A stretch of 64,000 nt of DNA from Apostichopus japonicus (Eukaryota > Echinodermata > Holothuroidea > Aspidochirotida > Stichopodidae): NCBI RefSeq assembly GCF_037975245.1, contig NC_092576.1:41065611-41129610 (forward strand). Reading direction: 5' to 3'. Under the pieces are notes generated by a model. The model made no database searches. It was not told the DNA's origin and saw only the letters and a list, made by a program, of their open reading frames with translations. Shown in pieces: positions 57,101-64,000 of this stretch; positions within the stretch are counted from its first letter, which is position 1, and the number at the start of each line of letters is the position of its first letter. Both the position numbers and the translations under genes were made by a program.

Positions 57101-57417
57101 GTACGCCATATACCGTAGCACTCAAGCACTCAGTGTTACCATTGTAAAGACGTCGCAATTTTGTGTGTAACTGCATGAAAACTGTTCATGCTTCTTTTAT
57201 TCAAAGGATGCCGATTTATTCCTACAGTAATGCTTCCCTCATTACACAGGTAAGGAAATGCATTTTTGAATGATAATTTTACAGTGTTCTCACTGAGATT
57301 ATTTCAAACTCATTAACTAAGCCCATTGTCTTGGTCTGACACAATTGTTACGAATGTATTGCTAGACACTTGCATTGTAAAGTAAGCATAGCTTTTCAAT
57401 TGCCTAGGCTGCATGCA
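54193..57417. other. Long intergenic stretch, no gene seen
   Basis: AT-rich without splice-bounded frames, recognisable domains or inverted-end elements that I could confirm. Confidence 0.5.
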
Positions 57418-57540
57418 GGAACGCAGCTAAGGCCTGGTGATTGGGGGTGGGGGAGTGTAGTGGCTGAAATTCCAACTGGATGGGTTTTGGAGCCAGAAAA
57501 TTCCGACTGCTGCCTTGTACACTACTCGTCAACGATACTT
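57418..57540 (+). repeat. Dispersed repeat, family 2, copy 2
   Basis: AACGCAGCTAAGGCCTGGTGATTG, GTAGTGGCTGAAATTCCAAC and GAGCCAGAAAATTCCGACTGC match 3181-3345 at more than 85% by eye. It lacks the poly-G and poly-C tracts of that copy. Confidence 0.75.
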
Positions 57541-58254
57541 TATTCAGATAATATCAACTTGCTACCGCGAAATCAGCTGTCTGTTTGACCAAATGTATGT
57601 GAAGTTATTAACGGTTCCATTTAATTAACATTACGGACGGATTTTTGACCGTGGTAAATGTACTCCCCATCTTGTATGTATACTGATTGTCCAACACGAT
57701 AAACATAACATCCTTTAGGCTGATTGATACGGTCATCGGAAAGTTCAGCAGATATCGCAGTGGGCTGCCAATCCTAGTCAAACAATAATGGGACATCTTA
57801 GATTTGACTAGTTGATCTTAATGGATAATTTCCATACGTATGCAGCAGGACAATGACATGGGTACTTACTTGTATAAACGTGGTATGCCTTTTTTAGTGA
57901 TTAACAAGATTTATTACTTACAATGAATGAAGCATTTAGTCTGTCTGGTACAGTAAGTGAATTGTAGGAATTGATCTGATCATAATACATTAAAAAAAAA
58001 AAAACAGCTGGGAATAGTTTTAAAGCGAGAAGGAGCGACACAGGTTTTGATTCTGCTTGAACTTTTTTTGTACTGTTGTTATTCGTAGGAAAGGGACAGC
58101 CTGTTACTCCCCAGCTCATGACCACTTTTGTTACTGTTTATATTTAGCGTTAGTTAATATATCTGAGTTGCCTTATATTAATATCAAGCTGAAAATAGAT
58201 AGTCCAATGGGTGGAAGTTCCATTTTATACTACTATTGTTTTCTGAAGAACTTG
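57541..58254. other. Intergenic, no gene seen
   Basis: No supported exon. Confidence 0.45.
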
Positions 58255-58590
58255 TTAGCCTTGAACAAGACGACTTTTTCTGTAACAGATATTGACGGAA
58301 ATTCTGTAATTCACAGTTGTTCAAAAGAGGATAATAGATTTATTCATCCATTTCATTGCCACAATTCCAGTCTAGACATTGATGTGTTAAAATGATCAAA
58401 TTGTTACATAAGTGATGTGACAAAGGTAAAACCTCATCAAGCGTATTTAAAACCGGTTTATGCTTCTTAAAACATTTTAATGTTTGAAATGCCAACGAGA
58501 CTGAATAGATCAAACTAGCACTAGGCAGCATTGACGCAACAGTGGTTAGAATATAAGTTTCATCATCGACTGAACTCTTTATTTTGTAGC
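58255..58590 (+). repeat. Segmental duplicate of 60839-61178
   Basis: GAACAAGACGACTTT, TGTTCAAAAGAGGATAA, TTTATTCATCCATTT, AAACCTCATCAAGC and GAAATGCCAACGAGACTGAAT all recur in order upstream of gene C exon 2, up to the CTCTTTATTTTGTAG acceptor. This copy lies upstream of gene C exon 1. The two mark a tandem duplication that also copied the linker exon. Confidence 0.9.
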
Positions 58591-60010
58591 ATATTTACGT
58601 AATATTTAATGGTAGTGTTAATACTTTTTATACTAATAAAATCATATAATTTTGCATCTAGAACATGTCAGCTTAATATTGCGCAATAAACCATATATTT
58701 CGTCTCACGTGTAGTTATGAGGGTTTAGCATGTTTGTTTAACGTTAGAACAATGTCTCTTTAAGTCTTAAATATTTTTAAGCTGAAAACGTCATCCTCGT
58801 ACAATGAATTCGGTCCATAAGAAGTTCAGGACATACATTTTTTCTTGATTATGGATCTGCTTGATTGAACTAGGTATCATAATACAATACTTATCGCGAT
58901 ATCACTCGAGCGTGTTCTGTGATACATAGCTTAATTTGACCTCACATGACCTTTGTTTATTCCATGTTGTCAACATTAACGCAAACATCATCAACTAAAT
59001 GAAATGAAAGATAAACTTCATTTTTACAAAGGACCTAATTTCGTTTACATTTTGGTCCGGATGGAGGGGCTCCAAAACAAAATGCTTGCATAAACCTCAG
59101 AGGAATGTAATTGACACAAAAAAAACCCATGTATATTGCTGGGATCAGACAGTTGTTCTATATTTCACTTTATTATTAATGCATTAATGAAGCAATGTTT
59201 TCAACAACATTGTACCCACATACCATGACCAGTGAATTGCCTTCATCTGACACTGATTCAAAGGAAACATTCACAGAAAATATAAACTTCGCATTAAAAA
59301 CACTTCATTGGGTTGTAAGTTTTCGCTAATCTGATAGGTCTTTGCTTATCTATGTGTTTTATGTGTTCAATATTGTGGTTTTCGAGAACACTGGCCAGAA
59401 GAGCAACATAACTTTTTCATTCGAAGGCAATAGTTCATACATCTCCACCCGCCCCTCCACAACACATAAGTGAAGAAATAGTTATATTCACTGAAATTCC
59501 GAAAGTTCAATCTTATCCTATCGTGTCAGTCCGAAGGTACCTCTTGTGTAAATACAGATTCATATAAATCAGATAACAATTCTATTGGTCTGATAAAATA
59601 TATATTTTTATTGATATTAGTTGTAGTACATGTATACTCAGTGGTCGCGAATTAGCTTCATGCGGACGGTTAAAGTTTCTGCTGTTGTGCATATATAGTA
59701 CCACTTGTATTTGAAATCTTTTAGTTTCCCGTTGTGTTAGACATTTGGTTCATAAGCATCGTTGGGTTACATTAAGACAATTGCGCATTCTCTAATATCA
59801 AGTTAGTTAATATCACCCAGAAATCGTGTCGACGCCGAAACAAAACGTTCTCGTTATTTAAAAAATAACGTAATGAGCAGATTAAATTCTCCGCTTGCCA
59901 AACTGCATATTTAGCATTTCTGTTTGTCACAGGGGGACGAGCTTTGCAAATGAAACATATAACATAGAACACTTCCATATTTCCATGCACAAAGGTATTC
60001 TTTCACACAG
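58591..60010. other. Upstream region of gene C
   Basis: No coding exon supported. A TTCTTTCACACAG acceptor at 60010 suggests that gene C has a 5' UTR exon somewhere in or left of this stretch. Confidence 0.45.
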
Positions 60011-60033
60011 TTCGGTGATGACTGTTCATGAGA

Positions 60034-60202
60034 ATGGGAAACCGTAGATCAAAGCTTGATTCGGATGAACAAGCCAGTGGATATGAAGAACCGTCACTAT
60101 CATCATCTGCTCAAGCCGCTCAAGATTCTGTGACGTCTATTGATATACCCAAGTTTGTTGCTAGAACTGATAATGTGACGTCAACGGTTGCAAGAGGGCA
60201 AG
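60034..60202 (+). CDS. Gene C exon 1: myristoylation-type N-terminus and linker
   Basis: Encodes MGNRRSKLDSDEQASGYEEP, then SLSSSAQAAQDSVTS and VARTDNVTSTVARGQ. Ends in phase 1 at CAAG/GTTTGT. Confidence 0.75.
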
Positions 60203-63200
60203 GTTTGTTTCATGTATTTTTGTACACTAATGACCATGTCCTGTAAAAAGATTAGTTAGTTATATCTGTTACTCTTAATTTTCCTTCTTTACATTGAAGT
60301 ATGTGAGAATTGTTGCGATTTCTCTACTATAAGTATTGTGATATGATCGTTGTTTTTTAATTAAGCCATATTTCTTAATTACGTCCACAACGTAAGCTAA
60401 TTAATATTATATTTTTCTGAACCCTGAAGGTATTTTCCCTAATTTTTTAGTTTGTGTTGATGTTTTGTAGAGAAACTATGAGCTATTATTAGGATGTTTA
60501 TATTACTTATTTTATTTTTGGCACTCCAAATATTAGTTTATTTCACGTTTACGCATTTTCGTCATTTTTTACGTCTTCGTTTCACTTCTCTATTGATTAT
60601 ATAGTATACGTACACGAATTTTGCATTGATCGTTAACCTCTGCGTTATCTACACAAGCAATATTAAATTATTTTCACTTATTGAGTTTCCAATCTTATAT
60701 ATAAAATCGCCTAATGATGTTGATCGAGCCTCTTACCTAGAACTTTGAAACAAGCAAGAATGTACATACATTACGTCATTAAATTTAACTTTCCGTCGTA
60801 AATTCGAGTTTAGTATTTCTTCACAGACAAATACTTGTTTGGCCATGAACAAGACGACTTTCTCTTTAACAGATATTGGCGCAGAAACAATCATTCACAA
60901 TTATTCAAAAGAGGATAACAGTTTTATTCATCCATTTTATTGCCGCAATTCTATTCTGAACGTTGATGTGTTAAAATGGTCCTATTGGTACACAAATGAT
61001 GTGATAAAAGTGAAACCTCATCAAGCATATTTAAAACTATGCGGTTTATGCTTCTTAAGACATTTTAATGTTTGAAATGCCAACGAGACTGAATTGGTCA
61101 AACTAGCACTAGGCACCATTGACGAAACAGTGGTAATAATACAAGTTTTATCATCGACTGAAACTCTTTATTTTGTAGCATTTTTTTTGGAACAACCGTC
61201 ACTATCATCATCTGCTCAAGCTGCTCAATCTTCAGTGACGTCATCACAGTCAACTGAAAGACCCAACTTTGATGATAGAGCTGATAATGTGACGTCAACG
61301 GTTACAGGGGAGCAAGGTTTGTTTCATGTATGGTTGGACGCTAATGTCCACGTCCTGACAAGGGATTAGTTTGTTATCGATGTTACTTTTAATTTCCATT
61401 TTTTACGATCATGTATGTGAGAATTATTGTGATTTCTTTGTTATCAATTATTGTTATGTGAACGATATTAGCCTTAATTCTTAAATACTTCTACAACATA
61501 GGAAAATTCATTCATATATAAATGACAATATATATCCTCAAAAGAATAAGACAGAAACTCAATCACAATTGAAATACAATATAAAAGGGGACATTAAAAG
61601 TTATTCTTTTGAATACTCGTTTTCCCTGAGCTCTTAGTTTAGTATATATTCAACAACTAGAAAACCTCCAAATATTCCGAAGTTTGCATTGATCGTAAAC
61701 CTCCTGGTTACCTACATAGGCAATATTCAATTACCGGAAAAGTTGTAGTTTGTTAATTGCAAACGCTCCAGTAAGCACATTAGTTTCCTATCTGGTTGCA
61801 CTTCTAGTGGAATGTTATACGTTTTCACCTTCTCGAGAGACTCGCACAAGGATTTGGATCAAACCTCATACCTAGAACTTTAACTTTATTTGTATATTTA
61901 TTTCTGTGAGCATGTACATATATTACGTCATTAAATGTAACTTTCATCCGTTAATTCGACTTTTATATTCTTTCACAGACAAAACGGCTCTTTTAGTAAA
62001 TGCCTTGAAAAGGAGATATAGGATACAATACGACGCTATCCAACCAATACCGTACATTAAGGAGAGACTATATTGTGTAGATAAGGTATTTGTAGAAGGA
62101 GGTACCGAGTTTTATTCTGTTAGAGGAACAGCAGATAAAGGTGAATGGGTACGTGTGAATTCTTACAGAGACATCTTCACAGATTCCCGAATTAAATCCA
62201 CGCGTCGTATCTTAAAAGCAGAGGCCGGGTATGGCAAGTCAACTGTAACCCTGCAGCTTGCATATGATTGGTGCAACGGTGTAGAAGGTTCACCTCTGAA
62301 AGACGTAGAAATTCTCATTCTTCTCCGTTTAAGACAGCTTGGAAATGTCAAATCTATCTACAAAGCAATTAAACTGTTCTTGGTACCAGACGAACCGCGA
62401 ATCAAGTCCAGTGATATTAAAAATATCATTGAAAGTTGTTCTTCTGTTGAGGTACTTCTGGACGGATATGACGAGTATCCTGGTAAGGACAAAAGTACAG
62501 GAAGTGACGTAGACCGTATCATTACAAATGATCTGTTTAAGGATTTTGACGTATCCTTAACAACCAGATACCTTCCAAAGGACTATAACAAATACATTAC
62601 CAAGCAAGTGAGGTTAGTTGGATTTGACGAAAAGGCACGTGATCAGTACATTCGTAAGGCTATTGCTGGATGTAACGAAGAGATTGTTGAGGAAATTAAG
62701 CGCGCTTTGAAAGCTAACCCAATACTTGATGACTTATGTCAGGTTCCTATCTTCTTTGTTATGTATGCTCACATGACTCACGAAAAAGAATATTTTCAAA
62801 CATTCAAGTCGGTTACAGAATTCTTTCGCCACATGATCCAATGTTTCCATAATCACATGAGAAAGAAATCCCTGGATCAGAATACAAAGAAGCACATGAG
62901 TGAGTATGAAATTGAGCATACTGAACTGAGTAATGTAGCGTTTGAGGGCCTCAGTAACGAAAACCAACAACTATCATGGGGTAGGGAGAATCTTGGTAAA
63001 CGACTTGGTCAAGAGTTTTATGATCGCTATATTTCAGTTGGTATCTTGGTAGAGGAAGACGTAGCTGACGTCACAAATGAAAATACTGCAGCTGACGACA
63101 TACGGACGAATACCGAAGCAAGGTTCTATCACAAGCTCTTCTGTGAATATTTTGCATCTTTTGCATTGGTAATTAAGGTTGCTGCTGCTAAAAATGCAAC

Positions 63201-63495
63201 TGAAGTGAAGAAATGTCTTGATAAAATAGATCCATTCGATCTTCAATACCTGTATCGATTCAGCTGTGGGATTGACGCTATAGCTGGGAGCAAAATCATA
63301 GAATACTTGAAGGGAAGAGAAGACGGTGATAAGTTTGCAATACTCTGCATCCTGGAACAAGCTGGAGAGATAGATGATGACATCAAGAAAAGTGTCAGAG
63401 AGATCTGCTCGAATAGGATTGTTTTCTCTGATAGCCACAGCAAGCTACTTCAAAGATCTTCTATTCAGCTCTTGGGTATTGCGTCTAAATGTAAT
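60034..63495 (+). CDS. Gene C: N-myristoylation-type NACHT protein (partial, runs right)
   Basis: Three exons join in phase 1: 60034-60202, 61179-61316 and 61979-63495 (608 codons), with a phase-0 donor GTAAGTAAG leading to exons beyond the window. The chosen ATG at 60034 has A at -3 and G at +4. An ATG six bases upstream (60028) has T at -3, and an in-frame TGA lies at 60019. The product starts MGNRRSK: Gly2, Ser6 and Lys7, as in myristoylated kinases. A Ser/Ala/Thr-rich linker (two copies) and the NACHT exon follow. There is no signal peptide, Ig or membrane helix. I infer a lipid-anchored or cytosolic NLR related to genes A and B. Confidence 0.8.
60839..61178 (+). repeat. Segmental duplicate of 58255-58590 (intron 1 of gene C)
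   Basis: Collinear with the upstream copy. Its reading as a 78-codon frame (60839-61075) is interrupted differently in the other copy, so it is treated as intronic. Confidence 0.85.
61179..61316 (+). CDS. Gene C exon 2: duplicated linker exon
   Basis: 138 bp, phase 1 to 1, acceptor TTATTTTGTAG, donor GTTTGT. Encodes EQPSLSSSAQAAQSSVTSSQ and ADNVTSTVTGEQ, a copy of the exon 1 linker. Being symmetrical, it can be skipped without a frame change. Confidence 0.7.
61979..63495 (+). CDS. Gene C exon 3: NACHT ATPase domain
   Basis: 1517 bp, phase 1 in and phase 0 out. Walker A AEAGYGKST at 62218-62244, Walker B VEVLLDGYDEYP at 62446-62481 and a sensor-like SLTTRY. FRHMIQCFHNHMRKK and FYHKLFCEYFASF correspond to the same places in genes A and B. 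All motifs are intact. It is clearly related to A and B but more diverged, with GYDEYP for GFDEYP and EYFAS for EWYAA. Confidence 0.95.
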
Positions 63496-64000
63496 GTAAG
63501 TAAGATTTTCTCTATGTATACATTTCATCAATTACGCTATTAACTGCTGCTTCCTTAGAAATGAGAGCGATCATTTTAACTAAACAGAATATTCCGCGAG
63601 AATTGAAAATCATTTTTGAGGCAAAACGCAAACAAACATTAATTTGACTTTCACGTTAATCGGTAACATACGATATACATGCATGCAAACTGTACAAAGT
63701 TATTTGTGATATGCTCACACTAATCCGACCAATTTTCCATCCCTGATATGTATACAATGACGCAAATAGGAACACTGTCAGTAATATATAACACCTAACA
63801 AGGTGTTGAACAAGGGACAATAATTGCAACAGGTTTAAAACTCTCTTCCCGGACTAACTACTTTCTATTTCTTAACACAAGTTTCGCTCATTTGTGAGAT
63901 ATGATTCCATTTGTCATATCATGAGGACATGTGAGTTCGTGAAACTCATTGCATGTAAAACCATAATTTATCTTTACTTCATTTCATCATATTTTCTGTA
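63496..64000. other. Intron of gene C, to the window edge
   Basis: Begins with the GTAAGTAAG donor. The 209 bp-type C-terminal exon seen in A and B is not present before the edge and is expected further right. Confidence 0.6.

Overview
This window looks like nuclear DNA from an invertebrate deuterostome, most likely an echinoderm; a sea cucumber is my best guess, from general familiarity rather than any search. Coding exons are short, bounded by GT/AG sites and separated by long AT-rich introns. Three large NACHT (NLR-type) exons are present. The rest is full of miniature transposons, tRNA-derived SINEs, tandem repeats and long G or C homopolymers. Nothing looks bacterial or viral.

The main content is a cluster of immune-receptor-like genes. 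Genes A (28725 to about 22207, minus) and B (47234 to 40382, minus) are paralogs with the same exon architecture: signal peptide, an Ig-like exon, a double-Ig exon, a third Ig exon, a transmembrane exon, two tiny juxtamembrane exons, a ~1.53 kb NACHT exon and a 209 bp C-terminal exon. Reading phases match at every junction through that exon. The predicted product is a type I membrane protein with four Ig-like domains outside the cell and a NACHT ATPase inside, whereas ordinary NLRs are cytosolic. Gene C (60034 to at least 63495, plus) has a related NACHT exon, but its N-terminus is a myristoylation-type MGNRRSK sequence with no Ig or membrane segment. It may reach the membrane by a lipid anchor.

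Small plus-strand Ig genes lie head-to-head with the receptors: D (start 34021) opposite A, and E (start 50501) opposite B. Their V-type Ig domains carry a CC / CxC cysteine signature and share an HEGxYxC strand with the third Ig domain of A and B. The A+D and B+E arrangement suggests that a divergent receptor / small-Ig module was duplicated. Fragments with similar cysteine motifs occur at 98-1085 and 31759-33901. A separate signal-peptide gene (F, minus) starts at 38987.

Layout: 1-1.1 kb Ig-family remnant; 1.4-17.1 kb repeat-rich, with MITEs, SINEs, a higher-order tandem array at 5.15-6.77 kb and a decayed ~120 bp array at 9.3-10.3 kb; 17.1-22.2 kb AT-rich with possible decayed LRR pieces; 22.2-28.7 kb gene A; 28.9-30.3 kb tandem repeat upstream of A; 31.7-38.1 kb small Ig genes; 38.4-39.0 kb gene F; 40.4-47.2 kb gene B; 47.5-48.1 kb tandem repeat upstream of B; 50.5-51.7 kb gene E; 52-60 kb mostly intergenic with small elements; 60.0-63.5 kb gene C, running toward the right edge.

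All exon limits were read by eye from splice signals and phase agreement, without transcripts or database searches.
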